From assembly GCF_004331435.1 (NCBI RefSeq), contig NZ_SJKA01000002.1, positions 434,001-498,000 of the forward strand: 64,000 nt of DNA, read 5' to 3'. The translations under genes and the position numbers were made by a program. The notes below the pieces were generated by a model. It was not told the DNA's origin, did no database searches, and saw nothing but the letters and a program-made list of their open reading frames with translations. Source of the DNA: Kribbella sindirgiensis (GTDB lineage: Bacteria > Actinomycetota > Actinomycetes > Propionibacteriales > Kribbellaceae). Below, piece by piece: positions 1-9,252 of this stretch (its first letter is position 1; each line of letters begins with the position of its first letter).

Positions 1-138
1 CCCGACGGTCTGCGACTTCCGCTTGTCCCGCCGGTACGCCTGCCGGTACTCGTTCGCCTCCGCCTGGATCTGCGCCTTCTCGCGCGCCTTCTCCTGCGCT
101 GCGGCGTCGTTGGAAGCGCCCTGACCTGTCGAACTCAT
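1..138 (-). CDS. N-terminus of a hypothetical protein (cut by window edge)
   Basis: Only the first 46 codons are inside the window, reading leftward from an ATG at 138. The segment is Ala/Glu/Lys/Arg/Gln-rich and looks helical, ending in a basic patch (RRDKRKSQ) that could precede a membrane segment. It is divergent from glpX across a 149-bp gap. In related actinobacteria a DUF4245-type membrane protein often lies next to glpX, and the basic N-terminus would fit, but nothing here proves it. Confidence 0.55.
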   Translation of the reverse strand, partial: MSSTGQGASNDAAAQEKAREKAQIQAEANEYRQAYRRDKRKSQTVG

Positions 139-205
139 ACCGACAGTGTCTCGCGAGGTGCAATCCGCCCGAACAGCGGCCAAGGACGTTGGCTACGATC
201 CGTTG

Positions 206-259
206 GCATGAGCGAGCGCAGCGAGCGAACAACAACAGAGCCGACCTTGTCGCTCATGC
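206..259. repeat. 10-bp inverted repeat in the glpX leader
   Basis: GCATGAGCGA at 206-215 is exactly complementary to TCGCTCATGC at 250-259, so the transcript ahead of glpX can form a hairpin ending 28 nt before the ATG. A TANNNT-type -10 (TACGAT, 194-199) lies just upstream and would start transcription near 206. The -35 is poor. A role in glpX expression is inferred. Confidence 0.4.
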
Positions 260-287
260 TGGAGCCGAGCGCCAGCGAGGCGGAAGC

Positions 288-1322
288 ATGAGCGACCCGA
301 CTACGCCACCTGCCCATCTCGAGGTCGACGCGCACGCGCCCGACCGGAACCTGGCGCTCGAACTGGTCCGGGTCACCGAGGCCGCGGCGATGGCGGCGGG
401 CCGCTGGGTCGGCCGCGGCGACAAGAACGGCGCCGACGGCGCGGCGGTGAACGCGATGCGTACGCTGATCGGCACTGTCGGTATGGACGGTGTCGTGGTG
501 ATCGGCGAGGGCGAGAAGGACAACGCCCCGATGCTCTACAACGGCGAGCAGGTCGGCTCCGGCGAAGGCCCGGCCTGCGACGTGGCGGTCGACCCGGTCG
601 ACGGTACGACGCTGGTCGCGAAGGGCATGGCCAACGGCATCGCGGTGATGGCGGTGTCCGCGCGCAACTCGATGTACGACCCGTCCGCGGTCTTCTACAT
701 GGAGAAGCTCGTCGTCGGACCGGAGGCGGCCGAGGTGGTCGACATCCGGCTCCCGGTCGCCGAGAACATCCGCCGCGTCGCGAAGGCGAAGGGCAGCTCG
801 GTCGACGACGTCACCGTCGTACTGCTGGACCGTCCGCGGCACGACGAGCTCGCCACCCAGATCCGCGCCACCGGCGCCCGGATCAAGTTCATCTCCGACG
901 GCGACGTGGCCGGCGCGGTCGAGGCGGCCCGTCCGGACACCGGTCTGGACATGCTGCTCGGTATCGGCGGTACGCCGGAAGGCATCATCGCCGCCTGCGC
1001 GATGAAGTGCCTGGGCGGGAAGATCCAGGGCAAGCTCTGGCCGCGGAACGACGCGGAGCGGCAGCAGGCGCTCGACGCCGGGCACGACCTGGACCAGGTG
1101 CTCGACACCGACGACCTGGTGAGCGGCGACGACTGCTTCTTCGTCGCGACCGGCATCACCGACGGCGAACTGCTCCGCGGGGTCCGCTACGGCCGCTCGA
1201 CCGCCCGTACGCACTCGCTCGTGATGCGCTCGCGCAGCGGCACGATCCGTTCCATCGAAAGCGTCCACCAGCTCGAGAAGCTCCGCGCGTACTCCGCCAT
1301 CGACTTCGAGCACGCCCGATGA
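288..1322 (+). CDS. glpX: Class II fructose-1,6-bisphosphatase
   Basis: The gene encodes a 344-residue cytosolic phosphatase converting fructose 1,6-bisphosphate to fructose 6-phosphate in gluconeogenesis. The GlpX family is clear from [16 protein letters not shown] near residue 70, the metal/phosphate motif DPVDGTT near residue 105, and the GIGGTPEG segment. Length matches the family (about 330-345). I chose the ATG at 288 because a purine-rich GAGGCGGAAG lies just upstream; the frame stays open back to 189, but that extension looks non-coding. The stop overlaps the start of the downstream sugar kinase (ATGA), so the two are probably translated together. It corresponds to M. tuberculosis Rv1099c, the essential GlpX of actinobacteria. 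Confidence 0.95.
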   Translation: MSDPTTPPAHLEVDAHAPDRNLALELVRVTEAAAMAAGRWVGRGDKNGADGAAVNAMRTLIGTVGMDGVVVIGEGEKDNAPMLYNGEQVGSGEGPACDVAVDPVDGTTLVAKGMANGIAVMAVSARNSMYDPSAVFYMEKLVVGPEAAEVVDIRLPVAENIRRVAKAKGSSVDDVTVVLLDRPRHDELATQIRATGARIKFISDGDVAGAVEAARPDTGLDMLLGIGGTPEGIIAACAMKCLGGKIQGKLWPRNDAERQQALDAGHDLDQVLDTDDLVSGDDCFFVATGITDGELLRGVRYGRSTARTHSLVMRSRSGTIRSIESVHQLEKLRAYSAIDFEHAR

Positions 1323-2263
1323 GCACACCTGTCCTCGTCATCGGCGAGGCTCTCGTGGACATCGTCGGGACCGCTGCCAAGAACCGCAACGGCAACGGCA
1401 AGCCGAAGGCGATCCCCGGCGGGTTCGCCGCGAACGTCGCGGTCGGGCTCGCGCGGATGGGCGTCCCGACCGAGCTGGTGGCCCGCTTCGGCACCGATCC
1501 GTACGGCGACCTGCTCGGCGCGCACCTGTTCGGGAACGGGGTCCAGCTCGCGCCCGGGACGGTGGATCCCGCCGTCCGGACCAGCACCGCGACCGCGACC
1601 CTGGACGCCGACGGGGTGGCGACCTACAAGTTCGACATGACCTGGGACCCGCCGGCGCTGTCGCTGACCCGCGGCTGCCCGGCGATCCACACCGGGTCGA
1701 TCGCGATGATGCTCGAGCCTGGGGCGAGCGCGATTCGTGAGTTCCTGAAGTCGGTCGCGGATCAGCCCGTGACGGTCACGCTCGACCCGAACGCGCGGCC
1801 GGCGATCACCCCCGATCCGGTGCCGGCGTGGGCCGCCGTTCGCGAACTCGCGGCCCTGTCCGACCTGGTGAAGCTGAGCGACGAGGACTGCGAGTTCTTC
1901 CGGCCCGGTGTCTCGCTCGACGACATCGCGGAGGAGCTGCTGACGGCCGAGCGGACGCAGTGCGTGGTGATCACTCGCGGCGGAAGCGGCGCGCTCGGCG
2001 TCGGCCGGGGTGTGCGGGTCGAGGTTTCCGCACCGACGATCGAGGTGGTCGACACAGTGGGCGCCGGCGACTCTCTGATGGCGGCTCTGATCACCGGACT
2101 GCTCCGGCGCGGGTTGCTCGGCGAGCGGCGGCTGGCTGGACTGACGGTCGAGGACCTGCGGGACGTCGTCGACTACGCGGTGAAGGCGGCGGCGATCACC
2201 TGCACCCGCCACGGCGCCGACCCGCCGACCGCTGCCGAGCACACGGAGAAGTGGGGTTCCTGA
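1319..2263 (+). CDS. PfkB-family carbohydrate kinase (fructokinase-like)
   Basis: This is a 314-residue ribokinase-fold sugar kinase. The N-terminal signature [15 protein letters not shown] and the C-terminal [13 protein letters not shown] motif, with catalytic Asp and anion-hole GAGD, are intact. The sugar is not determined by sequence alone; fructose or a related ketose is most likely because the gene is translationally coupled (ATGA overlap) to fructose-1,6-bisphosphatase. ATP-dependent phosphorylation of a cytosolic sugar is the expected reaction. GlpX and a PfkB kinase together would feed and drain the fructose-phosphate pool. Confidence 0.85.
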   Translation: MSTPVLVIGEALVDIVGTAAKNRNGNGKPKAIPGGFAANVAVGLARMGVPTELVARFGTDPYGDLLGAHLFGNGVQLAPGTVDPAVRTSTATATLDADGVATYKFDMTWDPPALSLTRGCPAIHTGSIAMMLEPGASAIREFLKSVADQPVTVTLDPNARPAITPDPVPAWAAVRELAALSDLVKLSDEDCEFFRPGVSLDDIAEELLTAERTQCVVITRGGSGALGVGRGVRVEVSAPTIEVVDTVGAGDSLMAALITGLLRRGLLGERRLAGLTVEDLRDVVDYAVKAAAITCTRHGADPPTAAEHTEKWGS

Positions 2264-2266
2264 GAG

Positions 2267-2740
2267 GTGTCTGCCGAGAGCTGGAGCTCCGAACTGGAGT
2301 CCAACGGCAGCGTGGACTTTCGCCCGCGCCGCAGCAGGCTCGCGGTGCGGCTGGTGGGCTTCGGTCTGCTGATGGTGCTGTCGGCCTGGACGAACGTCGA
2401 GCACCTGCGCGCGGACGGGATCTCGGGCGCACTCGGCGTACTGCGGCTGACAGCGCTCGCGGCGTTCGTCTACGGCACCGGCTGGACCGCGTGGCAGCTG
2501 ATCACCAACCGCCCGGTCATCACGGTGGACGCCGAGGGCATCACCCGGGGCCGCAGCCTGCGGTGGTCCGGCATCACCAGCATCGACGAGCCCGCCGGCT
2601 GGCCGTTGGCGCGCGCGGTGCAGGTGAACCCGGCGGACCGCCGTACGCGGCCGATCTCCATCCCGCAGGACAACGTCGAGGACCTCAACGCCCTCACGCC
2701 CTGGCTGCGCTCACTCCACGAGCGACATCTAGCGGATTGA
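2267..2740 (+). CDS. PH-like membrane protein, paralogue 1
   Basis: The 157-residue product starts at GTG 2267, three bases after the kinase stop, so it belongs to the glpX operon. Two hydrophobic segments (about residues 27-40 and 55-75) precede a C-terminal soluble domain of the bacterial PH-like type. The motif WQLITNRPVI-VDAEGI recurs almost unchanged in the protein at 5773-6264, so the two are paralogues. Function is unknown; the domain probably faces the cytoplasm behind two membrane helices. The 3' end overlaps the convergent regulator gene by 12 bp. Confidence 0.75.
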   Translation: MSAESWSSELESNGSVDFRPRRSRLAVRLVGFGLLMVLSAWTNVEHLRADGISGALGVLRLTALAAFVYGTGWTAWQLITNRPVITVDAEGITRGRSLRWSGITSIDEPAGWPLARAVQVNPADRRTRPISIPQDNVEDLNALTPWLRSLHERHLAD

Positions 2741-3406
2741 GCTCCGTACGGCGCTGAGGTGGTCGCGGGAGCGCGCCGCGGCGAGGTCCGGGTCCTTGGC
2801 GCGGATGGCGTCCGCAATCGCCTCGTGGGCGGCCTGGTCGTGGCGATGCCGGTGCTCCTCGTCGAGCTTGAGCATGTCGATCATCGCCCGCCGGATCCGC
2901 GGCACGAACGTGTCGAACAGCTCCGTGAGTACGGCGTTGTGCGCGGCCGTCACCACCGCGCGGTGGAACGCGAGATCGGCCTCGATGTACCAGTCGTCGG
3001 GCGCCTTCACCGCGGCCCGCTGACGGTCCGCGAGCGTGTAGCGGAAGTTCTTCAGGTCGGCCGGGGTACGACGGGTCGCCGCCAGCCGGGCGGCCTCGGT
3101 CTCGATCGCCAGCCGGCCTTCCAGTACGTCGGTGATGTCGGCCTTGCGCAGCACCTTGTCCCAGTCCTCGGCGGCCTGGAGCGCGATCACGAACACGCCC
3201 GCGCCCTGCCGGCTCTCCAGCACCCGCCGGCCGGCCAGTTCCCGCACGGCCTCGCGGATGGTGGACCGCCCGACGCCGAGCTGCGCGGCCAGCGTGGTCT
3301 CTCCGGGAAGCTTGGCGCCGAGGGCCCATTCACCGCTCCCGATCCGGCGCAGCAACTCCTCGGCTGCCTGCTCGGCCAGGGGGTGACGACGAATCATGGC
3401 GGACAT
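2729..3406 (-). CDS. FadR-subfamily GntR transcriptional regulator
   Basis: The 225-residue protein has an N-terminal winged helix (about residues 8-70) with the GntR signature ([21 protein letters not shown]) and a C-terminal all-helical FCD ligand domain. The FCD metal/acid-binding positions include D and H of DLAFHRAVV and a later H in the HDQAAHEAI stretch. Such regulators sense carboxylic acids or sugar acids. It is divergent from leuA and could act on that shared region, but its ligand is unknown. A second in-frame ATG at 3397 is an alternative start. Confidence 0.85.
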   Translation of the reverse strand: MSAMIRRHPLAEQAAEELLRRIGSGEWALGAKLPGETTLAAQLGVGRSTIREAVRELAGRRVLESRQGAGVFVIALQAAEDWDKVLRKADITDVLEGRLAIETEAARLAATRRTPADLKNFRYTLADRQRAAVKAPDDWYIEADLAFHRAVVTAAHNAVLTELFDTFVPRIRRAMIDMLKLDEEHRHRHDQAAHEAIADAIRAKDPDLAAARSRDHLSAVRSSIR

Positions 3407-3411
3407 TCTAG

Positions 3412-3437
3412 AGACAGGTCAGGTTGTCAGCTTGTCT
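3412..3437. promoter_or_regulatory. Possible operator between the FadR-type gene and leuA
   Basis: AGACA (3412-3416) and TGTCT (3433-3437) form an inverted repeat with centres about two helical turns apart, between the divergent starts. This would suit a dimeric GntR regulator, but it is short and does not match the usual FadR palindrome, so the assignment is weak. Confidence 0.25.
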
Positions 3438-3453
3438 GAGGAGTTGATACGGT
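3424..3453 (+). promoter_or_regulatory. Candidate promoter of the leuA leader
   Basis: TTGTCA (3424-3429) and TACGGT (3448-3453) are separated by 18 bp and resemble vegetative actinobacterial -35/-10 elements. Transcription would begin near 3460, at the ATG of the leader peptide (3461), implying leaderless translation of that peptide. Confidence 0.5.
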
Positions 3454-3460
3454 GCTCGGC

Positions 3461-3511
3461 ATGCGCTTGCTTCCGGGTCTCCTCCTTCTTGGCCGCCACG
3501 GCGGGAGCTGA
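3461..3511 (+). CDS. leuL: leuA leader peptide (leucine-rich)
   Basis: A 16-codon ORF ([16 protein letters not shown], stop TGA) contains six leucines, four of them in a row. It lies 73 nt upstream of leuA and right behind a candidate promoter. Leucine-rich leader peptides before leuA are known in other Actinobacteria and act as sensors: ribosomes stalling on Leu codons alter downstream RNA folding. The two competing hairpins that follow support that reading. It is too short for ordinary gene finders. Confidence 0.75.
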   Translation: MRLLPGLLLLGRHGGS

Positions 3512-3514
3512 TTC

Positions 3515-3577
3515 GACCGGCGCTCCCTCCGTGGAGTGCAGTCGTCCGCCGGTCCTCCCCCGTTCCCCGGAAGGACC
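3515..3577 (+). promoter_or_regulatory. leuA attenuator: two mutually exclusive hairpins
   Basis: Hairpin 1 pairs GACCGGCG (3515-3522) with CGCCGGTC (3547-3554), with an extra CTCC/GGAG pairing inside. Hairpin 2 pairs GGTCCT (3551-3556) with AGGACC (3572-3577). They compete for 3551-3554. Hairpin 2 covers most of the purine-rich ribosome binding site GGAAGGA (3569-3575), about 10 nt before the leuA ATG. This predicts translational attenuation: hairpin 1 exposes the site and hairpin 2 hides it. No U-run follows, so a classical transcription terminator is less likely. Confidence 0.6.
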
Positions 3578-3584
3578 ACCCGTC

Positions 3585-4913
3585 ATGAACCGTCAGCAGC
3601 CCTCCCCGATGCCCAGCCACCGCTACCGCGACATCTTCGCCAGGGTCCCGGTCGCACCCGTCGACCGCACCTGGCCGGACCGCCGGATCACTCAGGCGCC
3701 GCTCTGGGTGCCGGTCGACCTCCGGGACGGCAACCAGGCGCTGGCCGACCCGATGGACCCTGAGCGCAAGCGCCGGTTCTTCGAGCTGATGGTTGCCATC
3801 GGCTACAAAGAGATCGAGGTCGGCTACCCGTCCGCGTCCCAGACCGACTTCGACTTCGTCCGCCTGCTGGCGGAGTCCGACCTGGTCCCCGACGACGTCA
3901 CGATCGTCGTGTTCACTCCGGCGCGCGCGGACCTGATCGCCAGGACAGTCGAGTCGGTCGCCGGGATGCGCGGCGACGTGGTGATCCACATGTACGCCGC
4001 GACCGCGCCGGTCTGGCGGGACGTCGTACTGCGTCGTACGCGGGACGAACTGGCGTCGATGATCTACGCCGGGTCCCAGGAGATCCTGCGGCTGGCCGGG
4101 GACTCGGTGCGGTTCCAGTTCTCTCCCGAGGTCTACAACCTGACCGAGCCGGACTACGTGCTCGAACTGGCGGACCACCTCACCAAGCAGTGGGACGCGA
4201 CGCCGGAGCGGCCCGTGATCCTGAACCTGCCCGCGACGATCGAGGCCGCGACACCGAACGTGTACGCCGACCAGATCGAGTACATGCACCAGAACCTGCC
4301 GCGCCGCGACGGCGTCATCCTGTCCGTGCATCCGCACAACGACCGCGGTACGGGGGTCGCTTGCGCAGAGCTAGCAGTGCTAGCGGGAGCGCAGCGCGTC
4401 GAGGGCTGCGTCTTCGGCAACGGCGAACGCACCGGCAACGTCGACATCGCCACCCTCGCGCTCAACCTGCACGCGCAGGGCGTCGACCCGATGATCGACT
4501 TTTCCGACATCGACGGGATCCGCTCGGTGGTCGAGTACTGCACCCGGATGCCGATCCATCCGCGGCACCCGTACGTCGGGGAACTCGTCTACACCGCCTT
4601 CTCGGGGACCCATCAGGACGCGATCCGGAAAGGGTTCGCCGTCCAGGGGCCCGGTGTCTGGGAAGTGCCTTATCTGCCGATCGATCCGGCGGACGTGGGG
4701 CGCGGGTACGAGGCCGTCGTACGGGTGAACAGCCAGTCCGGTAAGGGCGGGATCGCGCACGTACTGGAGTCTGTGTACGGCATTCGGCTGTCTCCGGAAC
4801 AGGAGCGGGAGTTCGCGCAGCACGTACAGCGACGTACGGACGCGAGCGGGCGGGAAGCGAGTGCGGAGGAGTTGAAGGCGATGTACGAGGAGGTCTACGG
4901 GTGCTCGAACTGA
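3585..4913 (+). CDS. leuA: 2-isopropylmalate synthase lacking the regulatory domain
   Basis: The 442-residue enzyme condenses acetyl-CoA with 2-oxoisovalerate, the first committed step of leucine synthesis. The TIM-barrel has the DRDGNQ-type motif (DLRDGNQAL), the metal-binding HPHNDRG motif, and GNGERTGN. The sequence is of the long actinobacterial type (LeuA type 2), but stops just after the linker at EEVYGCSN. The usual C-terminal allosteric (leucine-binding) domain of about 130-150 residues is absent, and the next gene starts inside its last codons. Feedback inhibition by leucine may therefore be lost, leaving the leader peptide as the main leucine sensor. ATG 3585 was chosen from the ribosome binding site and homology. 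Confidence 0.92.
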   Translation: MNRQQPSPMPSHRYRDIFARVPVAPVDRTWPDRRITQAPLWVPVDLRDGNQALADPMDPERKRRFFELMVAIGYKEIEVGYPSASQTDFDFVRLLAESDLVPDDVTIVVFTPARADLIARTVESVAGMRGDVVIHMYAATAPVWRDVVLRRTRDELASMIYAGSQEILRLAGDSVRFQFSPEVYNLTEPDYVLELADHLTKQWDATPERPVILNLPATIEAATPNVYADQIEYMHQNLPRRDGVILSVHPHNDRGTGVACAELAVLAGAQRVEGCVFGNGERTGNVDIATLALNLHAQGVDPMIDFSDIDGIRSVVEYCTRMPIHPRHPYVGELVYTAFSGTHQDAIRKGFAVQGPGVWEVPYLPIDPADVGRGYEAVVRVNSQSGKGGIAHVLESVYGIRLSPEQEREFAQHVQRRTDASGREASAEELKAMYEEVYGCSN

Positions 4914-5689
4914 AGGACGTCGACTTCGTCCGGGACGGCAAGGCGTTGCTGTCCGGGGTGTCGCTGACCGCGGGCGAGGGTGAGCGGTGGGCGCTGCTCG
5001 GGCCGAACGGTGCGGGCAAGAGCACACTGCTCGGGCTGTGCGGCGCGGTCACGCATCCGACCCGCGGTACGGTCGAGATCCTCGGACGCCGCCTCGGTAC
5101 GGTCGACATTCGCACCCTGCGGGAATCCATCGGGCACGTGAATCCGCGGCACCCGCTGCGGTCGCCGCTGAACATCCAGGACGTCGTACTGACCGGTCTC
5201 ACCGGGACGATCGAACGCATGCCGCGCTGGCAGCCGACACCTGCGCAGGAGGCGCGCGCTCTCGAACTGATCGACCTGCTCGGGATCGGCGGGCTGGCCG
5301 GCGCGCACTGGACCACGCTGTCCCAGGGCGAGCGTGGTCGCGCACTGATCGCGCGGGCGCTGATCTCCGACCCGCGGTTGCTCCTGCTGGACGAGCCGTC
5401 GACGGGCCTGGACGTCGCGGCGCGCGAGCAGCTGCTGGAGACGCTCGATCAGATCCACCTGAGCCACCCGCACCTGACGTGGGTCCTCGTCACCCACCAC
5501 CTCGAGGAACTCCCCACCTGTACGACGCACGCCGCCCTCCTCCGCAAGGGGCAGGTGCTGTCCGCCGGGCCGGTCGACGACGTGATCAGCACCGAACTGA
5601 TCTCGGCAACGTTCGACCACCCAATCGAAATCAACCGCCACGCCGGCCGCTGGACCGCCACCACCCAACGAGGCACCCGACACCACTGA
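4901..5689 (+). CDS. Orphan ABC transporter ATP-binding protein
   Basis: The 262-residue ATPase has Walker [10 protein letters not shown], signature LSQGERGR, Walker B LLLLDEPS and the H-loop THH. It starts at GTG 4901, overlapping leuA by 13 bp, with a strong GAGGAGG 7 nt upstream inside leuA. No permease or binding protein is adjacent. Its layout resembles stand-alone ModF/iron-complex-type ATPases. Coupling to leuA may be positional only. The partner, if any, must lie elsewhere. Confidence 0.85.
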   Translation: MLELKDVDFVRDGKALLSGVSLTAGEGERWALLGPNGAGKSTLLGLCGAVTHPTRGTVEILGRRLGTVDIRTLRESIGHVNPRHPLRSPLNIQDVVLTGLTGTIERMPRWQPTPAQEARALELIDLLGIGGLAGAHWTTLSQGERGRALIARALISDPRLLLLDEPSTGLDVAAREQLLETLDQIHLSHPHLTWVLVTHHLEELPTCTTHAALLRKGQVLSAGPVDDVISTELISATFDHPIEINRHAGRWTATTQRGTRHH

Positions 5690-5772
5690 GCACTCCGAGT
5701 ACGGCGCATGCGCCGAGTGTGGTGCACTACAGTGGTCCCGCTCCGGGGGGAGTCGTGAGGGCTGGGGGCAAC

Positions 5773-6264
5773 ATGACCGTGATGGGTGAACGGCTGCCTG
5801 AGGCGTGGATGGTCGAGTGGCACCGCAACGGCCGCGTCGAGTTCCCACTCCGCCGCTGGTCGTTCCTGCAGTTCCCGCTGCTGTTGCTGCTTCCCCTGGG
5901 CGTCATGGGCCTGAACAGCGTCGCAGACATGCACGACGGCGGGTGGCCCGTCCCCGCCTACCTACTGATCACCGGGTACGCCGGGGTTGTCATCACCATC
6001 GCGTGGCAGCTCATCACCCAACGCCCGGTCCTCGTCATCGACCACCGAGGCATCCACCAAGGCCGCCGCCGCTTCATGCCCTGGGACGAGATCGGCTCCA
6101 TCGGCCCCATCTCCGGCCCCAAGATGGCCCGCCACATCCAGATCAACCCCAAGAACGTCTGGGCCAAGAACCTGACGCTCACCCAGCAACACGTCAACGA
6201 CCTGCAAGCTCTGCAGACCTGGCTCCAGGACGTGTTGGAGGAGCGCCGGAAGGCGGGTGTCTAG
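5773..6264 (+). CDS. PH-like membrane protein, paralogue 2
   Basis: The 163-residue protein has two hydrophobic segments (about residues 28-46 and 60-80) followed by a PH-like soluble domain. WQLITQRPVLVIDHRGIHQG matches the equivalent region of the protein at 2267-2740. A DLQALQTWL ending parallels DLNALTPWL there. The ATG at 5773 has a purine-rich GGGGG upstream; in-frame GTG 5779 and ATG 5782 are alternatives. Its last four bases overlap the stop of the convergent DUF1707 gene. Function is unknown. Confidence 0.7.
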   Translation: MTVMGERLPEAWMVEWHRNGRVEFPLRRWSFLQFPLLLLLPLGVMGLNSVADMHDGGWPVPAYLLITGYAGVVITIAWQLITQRPVLVIDHRGIHQGRRRFMPWDEIGSIGPISGPKMARHIQINPKNVWAKNLTLTQQHVNDLQALQTWLQDVLEERRKAGV

Positions 6265-7010
6265 GTCAGGCCGAGGCGCTTGGACAGGCGGGGGCCGCGT
6301 TTGATCTTGATCTCGCCGAGGATGGCCGTGCCGCGGATGTGGAAGCGTTTGGGGGCGGTGGGCTGCGCGTTCGGGTCGGGGACGGCTTTGAGGCCGGCTT
6401 CCTGTTCGGAGACGGAGCCGAGGATCGGGTTGCTGTCGAGCAGGACGATCGCGTTCTGCGGGACCCGGATCTTCACGTCGGCGAGGATCGACTTCACGTC
6501 GATCGTGATCTCGTCGAACGGGATCTGCGCCTCGGTGTAGTCGAGCGTGACGTCGCCGAGCACCGCGTTCACCTCTTGGCGCTGCGGGACCAGCCAGCCG
6601 CCCATCCGCTTCGACTCGGACATGAACACGTTGATCACCGGCCCGGTCTCCACCAGCGCGCCGCCGTACTGCGGGGTGGTGGTCGACGGCACGCTCTGCG
6701 CACGCGGGCCGTTCGGCAGGTCGGCGGTCAGCTCGACGAGTTCGCCGTACGTCTTGGAGGCGTACAGCGTCTCGAGCCGGTCCTCGAGCTCGGTGTACGA
6801 CAGCCGGCCCTCGCCCGCGGCGTCGCGGAGAATGTCGGCGACCTCCTCCCGCTCGAGGTCGGACACGCGCCGTCGCAGCGCCGGATCGTCACCGCCCTGC
6901 GCGGGCACGACATCCTGCGGGCGGTTCTCCTGGGGAACGTCATCCTGGGCCACCCCAAAACCATACGCGGGCCGACCACCGCCCGCAGACCCGTTTCCTC
7001 CCCGATTCAC
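6261..7010 (-). CDS. DUF1707 protein with LiaF-like C-terminal domain
   Basis: The 249-residue protein has a disordered Gly-rich N-terminus, then a DUF1707 helical domain (about residues 48-95, motif RVSDLEREEVADILRDAA, ELEDRLETLYASKTYGEL). A beta-rich C-terminal domain (about 120-245) resembles the cell-wall-antibiotic-response domain of LiaF. No transmembrane helix is evident. Proteins of this architecture are common in actinobacteria and are suspected to act at the membrane in envelope stress signalling. It diverges from the class I fumarase gene across 70 bp. Confidence 0.75.
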   Translation of the reverse strand: MNRGGNGSAGGGRPAYGFGVAQDDVPQENRPQDVVPAQGGDDPALRRRVSDLEREEVADILRDAAGEGRLSYTELEDRLETLYASKTYGELVELTADLPNGPRAQSVPSTTTPQYGGALVETGPVINVFMSESKRMGGWLVPQRQEVNAVLGDVTLDYTEAQIPFDEITIDVKSILADVKIRVPQNAIVLLDSNPILGSVSEQEAGLKAVPDPNAQPTAPKRFHIRGTAILGEIKIKRGPRLSKRLGLT

Positions 7011-7080
7011 CCCTGATCCGACCCCTGAGCCAGAGGCCTAGACTTGGGCGTCCAGTCCAGTTTGTGTGGAGGTATGCCCG

Positions 7081-8745
7081 GTGTCTGCCGACTTCAACTA
7101 CTCCGACCTGTTGCCGTTGGGTGCCGACGAGACGGAGTACCGGCTGCTGACGACGGAGGGTGTCAGCACGTTCACCGCAGGCGATCGGACGTTCCTGCAG
7201 ATCCAGCCGGACGTCCTGCAGGCGCTGACCGCCGAGGCGATGCACGACATCTCGCACTACCTGCGCACCGCGCACCTCGCGCAGCTGCGCCGGATCATCG
7301 ACGACCCGGAGGCGTCCGGGAACGACCGGTTCGTCGCGCTCGACCTGCTGAAGAACGCGAACATCTCGGCCGGCGGCGTCCTCCCGATGTGCCAGGACAC
7401 CGGCACCGCGATCGTGATGGGCAAGAAGTCCGAGGGCGTCCTGACCGGCGCGGTCGACGAGGAGTGGATCAGCCGCGGCGTGTACGACGCCTACACCAAG
7501 CTGAACCTGCGCTACTCGCAGATGGCCCCGCTGACCATGTGGGATGAGAAGAACACCGGCTCCAACCTCCCGGCGCAGATCGAGCTGTACTCGACGCCTC
7601 AGCACGGCGACCCGGCGTACAAGTTCCTGTTCATGGCCAAGGGCGGCGGCTCCGCGAACAAGTCGTTCCTCTACCAGGAGACCAAGGCGGTGCTGAACCC
7701 GTCGCGGATGATGGAGTTCCTGGACGAGAAGATCCGTTCTCTCGGTACGGCGGCCTGCCCGCCGTACCACCTCGCGGTCGTGGTCGGCGGTACGTCGGCG
7801 GAGTACGCGCTGAAGACCGCGAAGTACGCCTCCGCGCACTACCTCGACACGCTGCCGACCACGGGATCGCCGGTGGGGCACGGGTTCCGGGACGTGGAGC
7901 TGGAGGAGGAGGTCTTCAAGCTGACGCAGGAGTTCGGGATCGGCGCGCAGTTCGGCGGGAAGTACTTCTGCCACGACGTCCGCGTGATCCGGCTACCGCG
8001 GCACGGCGCGTCCTGCCCGGTCGCGATCGCGGTGTCCTGCTCGGCGGACCGGCAGGCGCTGGCGAAGATCACGCCGGAAGGTGTGTTCCTCGAGCAGCTC
8101 GAGCGCGACCCGGCGCGGTTCCTGCCGGACACCACCGACGAGCACCTGTCCGACGACACCGACGTCGTACGCGTCGACCTGAACCGGCCGATGAGCGAGA
8201 TCCGCGCCGAGCTGTCCAAGCTTCCGGTGAAGACGCGGCTGTCGCTGACCGGGCCGCTGGTGGTGGCGCGGGACATCGCGCACGCGAAGATCAAGGAGCG
8301 GCTGGACGCGGGCGAGCCGATGCCGTCGTACCTGCGGGACCACGCGGTGTACTACGCGGGGCCGGCGAAGACGCCCGAGGGTTATGCGTCCGGGTCGTTC
8401 GGGCCGACGACGGCGGGGCGGATGGATGCGTACGTCGATCAGTTCCAGGCGGCCGGTGGGTCGTTCGTCATGCTTGCCAAGGGCAACCGATCGGCGAAGG
8501 TGACGGCGGCGTGCAAGGAGCACGGCGGGTTCTACCTCGGGTCGATCGGCGGGCCGGCCGCGCGGCTCGCGCAGGACTGCATCAAGTCGGTCGACGTGAT
8601 CGAGTACCCGGAGCTCGGCATGGAGGCGATCTGGAAGATCCAGGTCGAGGACTTCCCCGCCTTCATCGTCGTCGACGACAAAGGCAACGACTTCTTCACC
8701 GACACGCGGAAGCCCGTCCCGCTGACGGTCCGCCCGCGCAGCTGA
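7081..8745 (+). CDS. Class I fumarate hydratase (iron-sulfur)
   Basis: The 554-residue enzyme of the FumA/FumB family hydrates fumarate to L-malate in the TCA cycle with an oxygen-sensitive [4Fe-4S] cluster. Cluster cysteines are present in PMCQDTGT (Cys104), CHDVR and VSCSADR. Both the N-terminal alpha domain and the C-terminal beta domain ([19 protein letters not shown]) are complete. GTG 7081 was chosen because GGAGG lies 8 nt upstream; in-frame GTG 7066 would leave no such site. A second, cofactor-free class II fumarase is encoded 1.4 kb away, giving two isoenzymes in one locus. Confidence 0.93.
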   Translation: MSADFNYSDLLPLGADETEYRLLTTEGVSTFTAGDRTFLQIQPDVLQALTAEAMHDISHYLRTAHLAQLRRIIDDPEASGNDRFVALDLLKNANISAGGVLPMCQDTGTAIVMGKKSEGVLTGAVDEEWISRGVYDAYTKLNLRYSQMAPLTMWDEKNTGSNLPAQIELYSTPQHGDPAYKFLFMAKGGGSANKSFLYQETKAVLNPSRMMEFLDEKIRSLGTAACPPYHLAVVVGGTSAEYALKTAKYASAHYLDTLPTTGSPVGHGFRDVELEEEVFKLTQEFGIGAQFGGKYFCHDVRVIRLPRHGASCPVAIAVSCSADRQALAKITPEGVFLEQLERDPARFLPDTTDEHLSDDTDVVRVDLNRPMSEIRAELSKLPVKTRLSLTGPLVVARDIAHAKIKERLDAGEPMPSYLRDHAVYYAGPAKTPEGYASGSFGPTTAGRMDAYVDQFQAAGGSFVMLAKGNRSAKVTAACKEHGGFYLGSIGGPAARLAQDCIKSVDVIEYPELGMEAIWKIQVEDFPAFIVVDDKGNDFFTDTRKPVPLTVRPRS

Positions 8746-8828
8746 CGGGTTCTCCCCGGGCGGAGATGCGGGGCGAGGGCTTGACCTTGGCCGGCCGTCG
8801 CCGGACGCTCGGGGTGGGGGTGGTGGTG

Positions 8829-9251
8829 ATGGGCAAGCGGATGTTGCGGGTGGGTGGCCGGATCGGCGTGTGGATGTACAAGACGCTGGACGGGCGGTGG
8901 GCGAGTGGGAGCAAGGACGTGCATGTCCTGATGCTCACCACCCCCGGCCGCCGGACAGGCGTACCGCGGTCGACGTGCGTGCGGTACCTCGACACGCCCG
9001 ACGGCCTGCTCGTCTGGGGAACCGGGTCGGGCTCGCCGCAGGATCCGGACTGGTTTCGCAACCTTCGCGCGGCGCAGACGACCGACGTACAGATCGGCGC
9101 CGTGCACACCACGATGCGCGCACGGGAGCTGACCGATCCGGAGCGGCACACTGTCTGGACCGACGTGATCCTCCGCGAGGACCCCCGGATCGGCAAGTAC
9201 GCGACGAAGGCTCAGCGGACGATCCCCGTCGCCGTACTGGAACCGGCCTGA
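8829..9251 (+). CDS. Deazaflavin (F420)-dependent nitroreductase-family protein
   Basis: The 140-residue protein of the Ddn/DUF385 split-barrel family has the typical HVLMLTTPGRRTGVPR segment, which contacts the F420 phosphate, and the NLRAAQ and WTDVI motifs. Members bind F420H2, some FMN or heme, and reduce quinones or xenobiotics. ATG 8829 (MGKRML) fits family length and has a G-rich site upstream; an in-frame ATG at 8766 adds 21 unconvincing residues. It lies 83 bp after the class I fumarase, probably in the same transcript. Confidence 0.8.
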   Translation: MGKRMLRVGGRIGVWMYKTLDGRWASGSKDVHVLMLTTPGRRTGVPRSTCVRYLDTPDGLLVWGTGSGSPQDPDWFRNLRAAQTTDVQIGAVHTTMRARELTDPERHTVWTDVILREDPRIGKYATKAQRTIPVAVLEPA

Positions 9252-9252
9252 C

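Noticed and set aside
189..287. N-terminal extension of GlpX to 189
   Set aside because: The 33 extra residues have no similarity to GlpX, contain the inverted repeat, and a proper ribosome binding site precedes 288.
135..1328. Long minus-strand frame opposite glpX (and similar long antisense frames across the window)
   Set aside because: GC-rich third positions create long open antisense frames; these are His/Arg/Val-rich with no domains and mirror well-recognised genes.
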